This document shows, piece by piece, positions 1-8,085 of a stretch of DNA of 13,947 bases (within the stretch, counting starts at the first letter, position 1; each line of letters starts with the position of its first letter). Source of the DNA: an uncultured Opitutaceae bacterium (GTDB lineage: Bacteria; Verrucomicrobiota; Verrucomicrobiia; Opitutales; Opitutaceae); NCBI GenBank assembly GCA_937128785.1, contig CAKZMS010000646.1, forward strand, positions 1 through 13,947, written 5' to 3'. A program made the translations under genes and the position numbers. The notes beneath the pieces are model-generated. The model saw only the letters and a list, made by a program, of their open reading frames with translations. It was not told the origin of the DNA and searched no databases.

Positions 1-414
1 GAGCAGGATGGGTTCAGGGAGGTCGGAGTGACTTTGGCTGACCTGGCTCAACGTCGTCGTGAAACTCTGGATGAGGCCCTGCGCCGCAGTCGGGAACTCG
101 AACGACATGGCATGGCTTCGGTGAATCGGGACGCGGTTTATTTCACCCCGCAGGGCCGGCAGCGGGCGGCGGAAATCGTGCGCAATCACCGACTGTGGGA
201 ACTCTATTTGACGAATTCCGCCAACATCGCGCCCGATCATGTGCATGAAGACGCGGAGCAGATTGAACTCGTCCTGGGCGTGAAAACCGTCCGTGAGCTG
301 GAGCGGCGCTTGGACTATGCCACCCAGGATCCGCACGGCAAACCGATCCCCGGCCCGCGTGATATCCATGGCGGTGTCGCGGTTCGTCCGGAAACCCGGG
401 AGGGAGACCAGTGA
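1..414 (+). CDS. DtxR/MntR-like metal-responsive repressor domain, probably the C-terminal part of an ABC metal permease (5' end outside window)
   Basis: The frame is open from the first base. A GTG at 28 could start a short protein, but it would cut into the helix-turn-helix, so I treat the gene as truncated by the window edge. The visible part is a winged helix (about bases 28-150, ending in FTPQGRQRAAEIV) followed by a DtxR metal-binding and dimerisation domain: NHRLWE (bases 184-201), VHEDAEQIE (241-267) and DPHGKPIP near the end. The Glu at 256-258 sits where MntR has Glu and DtxR has Cys, which points to manganese rather than iron, but the next-but-three ligand, normally His, is Leu (268-270). 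The stop overlaps the start of the permease gene by four bases (GTGA). In Chlamydia the equivalent domain YtgR is fused to the permease YtgC; the same fusion is inferred here but the permease half is not visible. A free-standing repressor is the alternative. Confidence 0.8.
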   Translation, partial: EQDGFREVGVTLADLAQRRRETLDEALRRSRELERHGMASVNRDAVYFTPQGRQRAAEIVRNHRLWELYLTNSANIAPDHVHEDAEQIELVLGVKTVRELERRLDYATQDPHGKPIPGPRDIHGGVAVRPETREGDQ

Positions 415-1370
415 GCGAGTTGATTCCGGCATTCGAATGGCACCGCGTCATGGTCGAGCCATGGACGGTGGATCTCAGCCTTTATGGTTGGATCGCGCTG
501 ATGGGCTTTCTCGTCGCGACCGCGTGCGGGTTGGTGGGGAACTATCTGATTCTGCGACGCATGGCGCTCATGGGTGACGCCGTGAGTCACAGTGTGTTGC
601 CGGGGTTGGTGATCGCCTTTCTTTTCTCCAACAGTCGCGGCACGGCTCCGATGTTTTTGGGTGCCTTGACGGCCGGAATCGTGGCGACCGTTATGATCGA
701 ATTGATTCACCGGAAGACGCGGGTGAAACAGGACGCGGCGATGGGGATCGCTTTTTCCACGCTGTTCGCGATTGGCGTGTTGCTGGTATCGCTCTTCAGC
801 GAGCACGTCGATCTGGATGCCGACTGTGTCCTTTATGGAGAGATCGCGTTTGTGCCGCTTGAACCGATGGTGGCGTGGTGGGGTGTCACGTTGGGGCCGG
901 TGTCGTTGGTGCGCATGGCGGTGGTGTTGCTGGTGGTGGTCGGATTGATCCTGGCCTTCTACAAAGAGCTGTTGGTGGCCTCGTTTGACGAGGCGTTGGC
1001 CCGCGCCACGGGAGTCAACCCCACGTGGGTGCACTACGGTCTGATGGCGGTTCTATCGGTGGTGATTGTGAGTGCGTTTGAATCGGTGGGGGCGATCCTG
1101 GTGATCGCGATGTTGATTTTGCCGGGCGCCACGGCGTCGTTGTTGACGGACCGGTTGGCCGTGATGCACGGCATCGCGGTGGTCCACTCGGCCCTCAGTG
1201 CCTGGCTGGGGGTGAGCCTTGGCGTGTGGCTCGATTGCTCAATCGGTGCAGCCATGGTCGTAGCCGGCGCCGGAGTTTTTACACTCGTTTGGATCGGCAC
1301 TTTGGTGCAGCCATGGCGCCGTCAGGGCGTGAAAATTAGCGGGCCCGAATCCACTCCATCGGTTTCTTGA
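411..1370 (+). CDS. Metal ABC transporter permease (Mn/Zn/Fe, ABC-3 family; TroD/ZnuB/YtgD type)
   Basis: This is an inner-membrane subunit of a periplasmic-binding-protein-dependent importer for manganese, zinc or iron. The 319-residue product is almost entirely hydrophobic, with about eight membrane segments. It carries the family signature near the start, GNYLILRRMALMGDAVSHSVLPG in overlapping form (about residues 44-66), in which the A-x-SHSVLPG loop is typical of ABC-3 permeases. A later segment, VGAILVIAMLILPGATA (about 225-241), is the second well-conserved family stretch. The length fits the family (270-320). The GTG start at 411 is chosen because it overlaps the upstream stop and gives a complete N-terminus. 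The upstream DtxR domain supports metal-regulated expression. The metal cannot be decided from the permease alone. The ATPase and binding protein are not in the window and are probably upstream. Confidence 0.93.
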   Translation: MSELIPAFEWHRVMVEPWTVDLSLYGWIALMGFLVATACGLVGNYLILRRMALMGDAVSHSVLPGLVIAFLFSNSRGTAPMFLGALTAGIVATVMIELIHRKTRVKQDAAMGIAFSTLFAIGVLLVSLFSEHVDLDADCVLYGEIAFVPLEPMVAWWGVTLGPVSLVRMAVVLLVVVGLILAFYKELLVASFDEALARATGVNPTWVHYGLMAVLSVVIVSAFESVGAILVIAMLILPGATASLLTDRLAVMHGIAVVHSALSAWLGVSLGVWLDCSIGAAMVVAGAGVFTLVWIGTLVQPWRRQGVKISGPESTPSVS

Positions 1371-2137
1371 AGGCACTTCGTTTACTTTTCATATCAATGC
1401 TCTGCGGCGGATGGGGATCGGTCGCCGCCCAAGTGGTCGAGACTCCGACGACGGTCGCCAAAGGCGAGTGGCTGCTGGAGGCCGATATCGCTTCCGGTAT
1501 CTGGGACCGAACCCGCTTGGAGGGAATCAGCATCTCAGGGTATGAGGTGATCGCCGCGCCCGTCATTTTGAGTACGGGGGTGACCGAGCGGTGGGATGTG
1601 CAGGTGGCGTTTGATGGGTGGGTACAAGCCGAGGTCAAAGGGGGTGGGCAAACCGAACGAGTGTCAGGTTGGGGCGACGTCTGGTTGCGGACCAAGTGGA
1701 ACTTTTATGGCGATGAGGAGACGGGACCGGCGGTGGCGCTATTGCCCTACGTCAAATTGCCGGTGGCTGACAGTGATATCGGTAATGGGGAGGTCGAAGG
1801 CGGCGTTGCGCTGTTGTATGGTCAGCCGATTGACGACGACGACTGGATCGAGGCCTTTGTTTCCGGCGACACTATAAGGTCGGACATTCGGGGGCGGGAC
1901 GAGCTTCTGGTGGCGGGAGTGGTCTGGGGGCGAAATATTTCCGAGAGCACGACGGTCTATACCGAGTTGTTGGCGGAGTGGTTAAGCGCGGAGGAGTCCG
2001 CCGTTCCGGTGGTTTGGGGAATCGGCGTATCTCCCGTCCTCGCCGAGGGGTTCGCCCTCGATTTTGAGGTATTGGCGGGAGTCACCAGTGAAGCCCCCGA
2101 CTGGGGCGCGGCCATTAGATTGGTGTGGGAGCTTTAG
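1367..2137 (+). CDS. Secreted outer-membrane barrel-like protein coupled to the metal transporter operon
   Basis: The 256-residue product has a typical Sec signal peptide (MKALRLL, a hydrophobic core, then SVAAQ, with cleavage near residue 21-22). The mature part consists of alternating hydrophobic and polar strands rich in W, G, D and E, with WGDVWLRTKWNFYGDEE, LPYVKLPVADSDIGNG and VEGGVALLYG. This pattern is like the 'transporter' or phenol-degradation MetA-type outer-membrane beta-barrel family (PF13557-like), and the protein ends in an aromatic-containing strand (AIRLVWEL). I choose the TTG start at 1367 because it overlaps the permease stop as TTGA and gives the full signal peptide; the in-frame ATG at 1397 would lose most of it. 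The tight overlap suggests translational coupling and a role in metal passage across the outer membrane, but that is inference. It ends six bases before the convergent deaminase gene. Confidence 0.72.
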   Translation: MKALRLLFISMLCGGWGSVAAQVVETPTTVAKGEWLLEADIASGIWDRTRLEGISISGYEVIAAPVILSTGVTERWDVQVAFDGWVQAEVKGGGQTERVSGWGDVWLRTKWNFYGDEETGPAVALLPYVKLPVADSDIGNGEVEGGVALLYGQPIDDDDWIEAFVSGDTIRSDIRGRDELLVAGVVWGRNISESTTVYTELLAEWLSAEESAVPVVWGIGVSPVLAEGFALDFEVLAGVTSEAPDWGAAIRLVWEL

Positions 2138-2143
2138 AGAGGG

Positions 2144-3577
2144 TTACTCCTTCGAAAATTCGAATCCCCACTTACGATTTCCGTAGCCGTAGGTGACCGC
2201 ATCCACGTGATCAATTTTGGTCAACGCATCGTCAAGATCGCCCATGCCGAGTTCCTTTTCGAACGCTTGCAGGCGGGCATCGTATTTTGAAAGGACCCGG
2301 GCTTTGCTGGCATCATCCAAGAAGGAGTGAGTGAGGGAATTACGGCCGAGTTGGGTCAGTTCCTCCCAGGACAAGTTAAAGTAGGTCACCGCCGTGTAGT
2401 ATTCGTCGGTCATATTGCTGTCCCACATGCCGCGATCATCCGTGTTGAGGCACACGGGCACCCCGGTGCGCAGCAACTCGGGGAAGGGGTGTTGGCTGAG
2501 GTCAGGCACATATTCGAGGAGCTCGTTCGAAATCAACTGCACCTCGATCAGGGCGCGATCACTGTGCTGGAGCATCAATAGGGTGTCGGGGTCGCCGAGA
2601 ATATTGACGCCGTGGCCGATCCGGGTGGCTCCGAGGAGGAGGGTTTCGCGGATGTTCTTGTCCGGACTGTCCATTTCGCCGGCATGGATGGACAGCGGCA
2701 GGGTGGGGTATTGGGAGCGCATTTTCCGATAGGTATCCAGAAAGCGCAGCGGGTAGCCTTTCCCGCTCTCCTCGATGCCCGCCATGTTGATGCCCACCCA
2801 GCGGTCACGATGCGCGTTGACCCAGGCATAGGTGATTTCCAGGTCCTGCAACGCGTTGGGCGAAAAACGGAGAATGGTCTCCAAAAAGCGCAGCTCCATT
2901 CCGGTATCCGCGACGTCGGGCTGGGCCAGGCGCTGCTCCATCATCAGCAAGGCCTCCTCGTCGGACAGGACGGTGCCGTCATTGGTGGTCATGGTATAGA
3001 GGCCGAACATCGTCTCCAAGTAGATCAGCCCCTCGGCGGCGAAGGCCTTGATGTGTTCGGCCAGAAACTCGAACCGGACATGAGGGTTGCGGTGCATGTC
3101 GCCGAGGCGATCCCACGTGTAGGCAAAAAACTCGTGGCGACCCTCGCCGGGGGCATCGAGGCGGAAGGCATTGAGCCATTCCGTGCGTTGGTCATCGGAA
3201 AGCTCGAGCAAGAGCACGTATTCACTCTGTTTTTGGGGATCTAGTTGATCGTAAGTGTGCTGGCGGATCGTGTGGTAGCGCACCCGCGGGTCGACGGCAT
3301 CAGGCGATACGGCAAAACGGGCGCGGGTGTAGAACGTGTCTCCGCCATTCCGGGTGGAGTCGGTCAGGATATCCCATTTCCACTCGGGAATGATGGATCC
3401 GCCGAAGTGGTTGTGCAGATCTCCTCCCTTGGGCAGCGCGTAGAGAAATTTGTAGAGCTGTTCGGGGGTCGCGGACACTTTGATGGCCTCGTAGCGAGCG
3501 GCAAAGTCGGCTGCGGACAGGCTGGTCGAGGTGAGCGAGAACAAGAGGAGCGTTAACCGGACGAGGCGCATGATCAT
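2144..3577 (-). CDS. Exported adenosine deaminase family protein (ADGF-like)
   Basis: This is a metal-dependent amidohydrolase of the adenosine deaminase family, expected to hydrolyse the 6-amino group of adenosine or a related purine nucleoside outside the cytoplasm. From the ATG at 3577 the protein has 477 residues. It begins with MIMRLVRLTLLLFSL, a signal peptide ending near residue 22. Visible family motifs are the zinc-binding H-x-H in GGDLHNHFGGS (H55, H57), SIHAGE (H298, catalytic E301), GATRIGHG (H322) and LNTDDRG (D380, D381). It is longer than cytoplasmic Add (about 330), mostly through an N-terminal insert, as in secreted ADGF/CECR1-type enzymes. An upstream in-frame TTG at 3607 is possible but puts ten residues before the signal peptide, and no ribosome site favours either start. 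After TDD the residue is Arg rather than the usual Pro, so substrate choice may differ. It is divergent from the adenine deaminase gene. Confidence 0.88.
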   Translation of the reverse strand: MIMRLVRLTLLLFSLTSTSLSAADFAARYEAIKVSATPEQLYKFLYALPKGGDLHNHFGGSIIPEWKWDILTDSTRNGGDTFYTRARFAVSPDAVDPRVRYHTIRQHTYDQLDPQKQSEYVLLLELSDDQRTEWLNAFRLDAPGEGRHEFFAYTWDRLGDMHRNPHVRFEFLAEHIKAFAAEGLIYLETMFGLYTMTTNDGTVLSDEEALLMMEQRLAQPDVADTGMELRFLETILRFSPNALQDLEITYAWVNAHRDRWVGINMAGIEESGKGYPLRFLDTYRKMRSQYPTLPLSIHAGEMDSPDKNIRETLLLGATRIGHGVNILGDPDTLLMLQHSDRALIEVQLISNELLEYVPDLSQHPFPELLRTGVPVCLNTDDRGMWDSNMTDEYYTAVTYFNLSWEELTQLGRNSLTHSFLDDASKARVLSKYDARLQAFEKELGMGDLDDALTKIDHVDAVTYGYGNRKWGFEFSKE

Positions 3578-3651
3578 GAAAAAGCACCACAGCTGGGATC
3601 GGGCCAATTTAAAAGCTGATTGGTGGCATTGGTAGTGCTTGTATCAAGTTT
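3578..3651. promoter_or_regulatory. Divergent promoter region between two purine deaminase genes
   Basis: This 74-base spacer separates the starts of two divergently transcribed deaminase genes, so it must hold both promoters if they are transcribed from here. It contains an AT-rich stretch (AATTTAAAAG, about 3606-3615). A weak possible + strand pair is TTGGTG (3620-3625) and TATCAA (3642-3647) with a 16-base spacer, but this would leave almost no leader. Neither start has a clear Shine-Dalgarno sequence. No operator could be identified with confidence. Confidence 0.4.
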
Positions 3652-5457
3652 ATGGCTCTTACCCGATTCTCTGTTCCCCCACTACATACTGTTACCCGTC
3701 AACTGGCCGCCGTGGCGATGGGGCAGGCCGAGCCGGACCTAGTGATTCGTGGTGCCCGGGTCTTGTCGACCTACACGGAACGCATTCGCCCGGATCGGGA
3801 AATTTGGGTCAAGGCCGGCCGAATCGCGGCGGTGCAGCCCACGGGCACCTGGAAAAAAACCAAGGGCAGTCAGGTCACTCAATTCGATGCCAAGGGGGGC
3901 ATTGTGGCCCCGGGGTTGGTCGATCCACACATCCACATCGAGAGCTCCATGATGACGGCCTGTGCCTACGCCGAGGGGGCGTTGTTAAACGGCACGACCA
4001 CGATTTTCTGCGACAGTCATGAAATTGGCAACGTGTGTGACACAGCGGGGGTGGAGTGGATGCTCAAAGATGCCCGGCAGGCCCCGTTGAACATTTTCCT
4101 GACCGTGCCCAGCACCGTTCCGGCGACCTCACCGCACTTTGAAACGGCAGGGGGCGACCTTACCGCGCTGAAGATTGGGGCGCTCTTCGACAAGTGGCCG
4201 GAAGCTCAGGCGCTGGGCGAGAAAATGGATTTTGTGCAGGTTGCGATGGGGGATGAGCGCAGCCACGCCATCCTGGCCGAGGCGATCAAACGCCGCAAAC
4301 CCGTCAGTGGACACATCTACGGCCGGGAGTTCGTCGCAGCGGGGGCGGCCAGTGGCATCAACGATACCCACGAATCGATCGATCGGGAGATTGCCGATGA
4401 TTTTCTGGAGAATGGCTTTTGGATCTTCCTGCGCGGAGGACCGCCAACCACGCCGTGGCATTCCCTGCCGGAAGCGATCAAGACGGTGACCGAATTGGGC
4501 GCCAATCCCAAGCGCGTCTGCGTGTGCACGGACGATCGTGACGCGGACGACCTGTTTTTGTTCGGGCAGGATTGGGTGGTGCGGGAGGCGGTGAAAGCCG
4601 GAATGTCCCGCGAGGCCGCTTGGTCAATGGGTTCACTTCACGGCGCGACCCGATTCCACCATGACGATGACATTGGTGGAATGGGCCCGGCCCGACGCGC
4701 TGATTTGGTGCTGTTGGACGATGACTTGAATCCGCAATGCACCTGGTATGGCGGCGAATTGGTGGTGAAGAACCGGCGCGTCACCCCTTTGCTGGAGGAA
4801 AGCCTCTCCCAGCCGTATCGCTATCCAAAGGCGGCCTACCGGACCATCAAGCTGCCCAAGGCGCCCAAGCTAACGCCGGATCTTCCGACCAAGCCCGTCG
4901 TGGCGAATACGATCCGAACCGAACTACCCGGTATTATTCTCTTTCACGACCAAGTGAAACTCACTCCGGCCGCTGAGTGGGGAGAACACTTCAAGAAACA
5001 CGACCTGTGTTTCGTCAGCGTGGTGGAGCGGCACGGTAAATCCGGCAAAGTTGCTCACGGACTGCTGCGCAAATTTGGCCTCAAATCCGGGGCGGTCGCG
5101 AGCAGCGTGGGTCACGATGCCCACAACATCATTATCGCCGGAACCAATGAGCCGGACATGAAACTGGCCTTGGATACGATCAAGCAGAGTCGGGGAGGGG
5201 TCTGTATTGTTAAAAATGGTAAAGTGCTGGCGGCAGTCGAGTTACCCATTGCGGGTCTTTTGTCGGACCAACGGGCCAAAGTGATCGCCAAGGCGACCAC
5301 GAAGCTTAAGCGGGCTTGGAGCCAGGCGGGGTGCACCCTGCCATACATGGGATTTAATCTGATCCCGCTCTCGGTGATCCCGGAAATCCGCATCACCGAT
5401 CAGGGGCTGGTGACGGTCCCGGGCATGGAATTGGTGCCGCTTTTTGAAAATCAGTAG
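3652..5457 (+). CDS. Adenine deaminase family protein with altered metal-centre residues
   Basis: The 601-residue protein matches adenine deaminase (adenine to hypoxanthine plus ammonia) over its whole length. The N-terminal part, [20 protein letters not shown], aligns with the start of typical Ade proteins and supports the ATG at 3652. The amidohydrolase barrel follows, with [11 protein letters not shown] (H93, H95), SHEIGNV (H123), SGHIYG (H221), DTHES (H240) and CTDDRD (D294). The C-terminal Ade-specific domain includes [23 protein letters not shown] and LPIAGLLS. Two positions differ from classical Ade. The Glu of the GLAEVM segment, which I take as a metal ligand, is Gln196 in DFVQVAM, and the IREGS loop reads LRGGP. 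It could be adenine deaminase with an adapted site, or a paralogue for another purine. It is cytoplasmic, as no signal peptide is seen. It is divergent from the exported deaminase and 121 bases upstream of the TonB receptor gene. Confidence 0.85.
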   Translation: MALTRFSVPPLHTVTRQLAAVAMGQAEPDLVIRGARVLSTYTERIRPDREIWVKAGRIAAVQPTGTWKKTKGSQVTQFDAKGGIVAPGLVDPHIHIESSMMTACAYAEGALLNGTTTIFCDSHEIGNVCDTAGVEWMLKDARQAPLNIFLTVPSTVPATSPHFETAGGDLTALKIGALFDKWPEAQALGEKMDFVQVAMGDERSHAILAEAIKRRKPVSGHIYGREFVAAGAASGINDTHESIDREIADDFLENGFWIFLRGGPPTTPWHSLPEAIKTVTELGANPKRVCVCTDDRDADDLFLFGQDWVVREAVKAGMSREAAWSMGSLHGATRFHHDDDIGGMGPARRADLVLLDDDLNPQCTWYGGELVVKNRRVTPLLEESLSQPYRYPKAAYRTIKLPKAPKLTPDLPTKPVVANTIRTELPGIILFHDQVKLTPAAEWGEHFKKHDLCFVSVVERHGKSGKVAHGLLRKFGLKSGAVASSVGHDAHNIIIAGTNEPDMKLALDTIKQSRGGVCIVKNGKVLAAVELPIAGLLSDQRAKVIAKATTKLKRAWSQAGCTLPYMGFNLIPLSVIPEIRITDQGLVTVPGMELVPLFENQ

Positions 5458-5578
5458 CATCAAGGAGGCTCGATTCACGACCACGAAACGAGGCAGAAGT
5501 AAAAAAGGTTAGTTATGAATATTATTTCTGGCCGCGAGGCATGCCACGTGCTTTGACCATGTCTTCCGCACACCGCCT

Positions 5579-7999
5579 ATGAACCGACTGAAAACTACCT
5601 ACCTACCGCTGGTCGCCTTGCTCGCCAGCGTTGTTCCCTTCACTTCGGCCCAAGACGCCGAAGAGGAAGCCATCGAGATGGAGGAATTCAAAGTGAGTGA
5701 TGTTCCCATCGAGGAAAACATCGTTCCGAGTTCCCGTCCCTTCAACTCCGTCTACGGCTCAGACCGTAACATCGTCGATACGCCCCGCAGCGTGACCATC
5801 ATCTCTCGCGAACAGCTTGATGCCATCAGCATCAAGACCCCGCGGGATTTCGCCAAACTCACATCCTCCTCTTATACCAAGAGCAACTTCGGCGCTCCCA
5901 CTTCGCCGAATCTGCGTGGTCAGGAAGCGGATATGTTCGTGAACGGCAGCCGCAAGGGTCTTACCTCCAATGGTAATGGGCTCCCGATCAATTTTAACGC
6001 GGTTGAATCCGTTAATATCGTCAAAGGCCCGGCCGGTCCGGTCTACGGCACCTCGAGCTACCTCGGCGGTTATGCCGACCTGATCACCAAGCGTGCCTTC
6101 TTCGACGGACCGCGCGGCGAAGCTTCGGTCACCGCGGGATCCTACGATGTCTACTACGGCTCGTTTGATTACGGCGCCCCGATCAGTGATACCTTGGCTT
6201 ACCGTTTTTCGGTCTCCGCCGAGCAATCCAAGGGTTATTATTATCGGGGTAAAAAGGAGACTCAGGCTTTCTACGGCACCATCACCTGGCGTCCGAATGA
6301 TGACTTCGAGCTCTTTGTGGCGGGCGAATACTTCAACGCCGACTACACCGAGAATTGGGGCATGAACCGACCGACTCAGGCGCTCATCGATGATCTGCTT
6401 TACATTCCCAACGCCCAGACCGATGCCGAATACGCGGACTACATCCGTCGTCTTGGCGACGGCACGTCCATCTTCGGAGGCGTCGCGGGCGAAACCGCCG
6501 CATCCGCCTTTGGTGGCGCGGGTTTCGCGACCATCGTTCCCCTCGACTTGGCCAATCCAGTCAAGATCAACCCCCGCCAGCGTCTGCTTGCGCCGGGAGA
6601 TGATTCCGAAGGACAGAACCTCTGGTTCCAAGGTATCGCCAAATGGACGATCTCCGACGAAACCCAATTTGTGTTCAACTCCTACTACCAGTGGATCGAC
6701 CGCAACACCTTCAGCTCCTATCATTACTCCGAGCTGCTCCGCGACAACTGGAGCTGGGACAATTCCGCCTCCTTCATCTTCCGCTCCGACAACTTCGGCT
6801 CCAATGTGGGTCTCCGCTACCGTTATGAAGATGTGTGGTCCGTGAATCACTTCTTCAATGAGCCCGTCAACTTCTGGGATCTGACCCGTGACCCGAATTC
6901 CTGGCGGGTGCCGGATCAAGGTTTCGCCGGATTCCCGACGGTTCCCGATCAGCCTGCTCGTGGTATCCTGAGCGAATGGTATTACGGCGGCACCGGTGGT
7001 CACAGCACCGGTTACGTCTTCGGACCGTTCGCCCAACTCGACTACACCATCGCTGATCGCGTGATCATCGATGTCGGTATCGGTCAGGACTACGTCAACG
7101 CGACCGAAGACGATCCGATCGGAGGCGCCGCCGTCTCCAGTGTCAGCGACACCGTCACCCTCGATAACTACAGCGCCGCGGTGGTCTTCAAAGCGACCGA
7201 CGTTTTCTCGGTCTACGGCAACTTCGGTTATTCGGAAGCTCACCCGGCGGATACCGGAGGTCGCTTTGACGTGGGTGCGTTCGGCACCCCGTTGGAAAGT
7301 GAACTTTTCGAAATTGGTGCGAAGGCGAACTTCATGGACGGCAAGCTCTTCGTGAGCACGGCCTATTTCGATCGCGAATTTACCGCGATCAATCCGGACA
7401 ATACGCGTGATCCTGTTTACCTCGAGGGCATTGAGTTTGAGGTGAACTACCAGCCGACCCGTAATTTCTGGGCCACCTTTGGTTATTCCTACATGAAGTC
7501 CGAACGCACCGCTGGGTTCTTCGCCACGGCCTACACCGCTGATCGCGCCGATGAAACCGGTGGTTTGTTTGTCACGCCCACCTTCGCCAGCCCGGTTAGC
7601 TCCACCACCTTGTTCGATTTCCCCGGGAATCCCCAGCATCAGGCCACCGGTCTGGTCAGCTACAAGTTCGACAACAACTTCGGGGTGCGAGCCAACTTCG
7701 TCTACACCGGACCGTTCTTCCTCGGCTACAATGGCATGGATCTCGACCCGGGTAACGTGTTGTTCATGTTCCTGGCCCCCGGTCAGTCCCAGTTCACCGT
7801 CAACAGCGTGCAGATCCCTGATCAATACGAGATTGACCTGACTGCCTTCTATGAGGCCGAAAGCTGGGAAGCCAGCGTCACGGTCTTCAACGTGACCGAC
7901 GAATTAAACTGGGATGCGCCGAACGCCGGATACGGCAACGGGTCGGTTGTCCTACGTGAGCCGATTCGCTTCGAGGCCACCTTCACCTACAAGTTCTGA
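5579..7999 (+). CDS. TonB-dependent outer-membrane receptor
   Basis: This 806-residue protein is an active outer-membrane importer energised by TonB. It has a signal peptide (residues 1-24, cleaved before QDAEEE). A likely TonB box follows (about 33-40, EMEEFKVS). The plug domain (about 60-175) includes TPRSVTIISREQLD, LRGQEADMFVNG and VESVNIVKGPAGPVYG. The rest is a long beta-barrel rich in aromatic strands, including a late VTVFNVTDELNWDAPNAG segment, ending in the typical terminal Phe (EATFTYKF). The length fits the family. The ATG at 5579 is the only start giving an intact signal peptide, although no Shine-Dalgarno sequence is visible. Third codon positions lean strongly to C, unlike neighbouring genes, which suggests high expression. 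The ligand is unknown. The surrounding purine genes make a nucleoside, nucleobase or nucleotide ligand a reasonable guess, while the plug resembles siderophore-type receptors. Confidence 0.93.
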   Translation: MNRLKTTYLPLVALLASVVPFTSAQDAEEEAIEMEEFKVSDVPIEENIVPSSRPFNSVYGSDRNIVDTPRSVTIISREQLDAISIKTPRDFAKLTSSSYTKSNFGAPTSPNLRGQEADMFVNGSRKGLTSNGNGLPINFNAVESVNIVKGPAGPVYGTSSYLGGYADLITKRAFFDGPRGEASVTAGSYDVYYGSFDYGAPISDTLAYRFSVSAEQSKGYYYRGKKETQAFYGTITWRPNDDFELFVAGEYFNADYTENWGMNRPTQALIDDLLYIPNAQTDAEYADYIRRLGDGTSIFGGVAGETAASAFGGAGFATIVPLDLANPVKINPRQRLLAPGDDSEGQNLWFQGIAKWTISDETQFVFNSYYQWIDRNTFSSYHYSELLRDNWSWDNSASFIFRSDNFGSNVGLRYRYEDVWSVNHFFNEPVNFWDLTRDPNSWRVPDQGFAGFPTVPDQPARGILSEWYYGGTGGHSTGYVFGPFAQLDYTIADRVIIDVGIGQDYVNATEDDPIGGAAVSSVSDTVTLDNYSAAVVFKATDVFSVYGNFGYSEAHPADTGGRFDVGAFGTPLESELFEIGAKANFMDGKLFVSTAYFDREFTAINPDNTRDPVYLEGIEFEVNYQPTRNFWATFGYSYMKSERTAGFFATAYTADRADETGGLFVTPTFASPVSSTTLFDFPGNPQHQATGLVSYKFDNNFGVRANFVYTGPFFLGYNGMDLDPGNVLFMFLAPGQSQFTVNSVQIPDQYEIDLTAFYEAESWEASVTVFNVTDELNWDAPNAGYGNGSVVLREPIRFEATFTYKF

Positions 8000-8027
8000 T
8001 CTAAACGCACCACGCGTTTTGCGTTTC

Positions 8028-8061
8028 AAAAGGCCGTCCCGCTTCGCGGGGCGGCCTTTTT
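8028..8061. terminator. Bidirectional rho-independent terminator
   Basis: A GC-rich inverted repeat of 11 base pairs (8032-8042 with 8046-8056, one G-T pair, loop TTC) is flanked by AAAA on the left (8028-8031) and TTTTT on the right (8057-8061). It therefore can stop transcription from both sides: the TonB receptor gene ending at 7999 and the convergent SIS gene ending at 8086. Confidence 0.93.
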
Positions 8062-8085
8062 GCTGGTGACCCGGATCCCGGATAT

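Noticed and set aside
315-1034. A 239-codon open frame on the - strand opposite the metal permease
   Set aside because: The translation is rich in His, Arg and Gln, as expected from the complement of a membrane protein gene, and no domain is seen.
2612-3244. A 210-codon open frame on the + strand within the exported deaminase gene
   Set aside because: The deaminase on the other strand has all its catalytic motifs; this frame shows none and looks like a shadow.
5538-5550. Adjacent palindromes GGCATGCC and CACGTG before the TonB receptor gene
   Set aside because: They are short and can occur by chance in GC-rich DNA; no repeat of them was found near the other promoters, so an operator is not supported.
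5553-5583. TTGACC followed by TATGAA as a promoter of the TonB receptor gene
   Set aside because: The spacer is 19 bases and the -10 element would overlap the start codon, so it cannot give a normal transcript of this gene.
5759-7825. A 688-codon open frame on the - strand opposite the TonB receptor gene
   Set aside because: It mirrors the strongly biased codon use of the receptor, its translation shows no recognisable domain, and the + strand gene has a signal peptide, plug and barrel.
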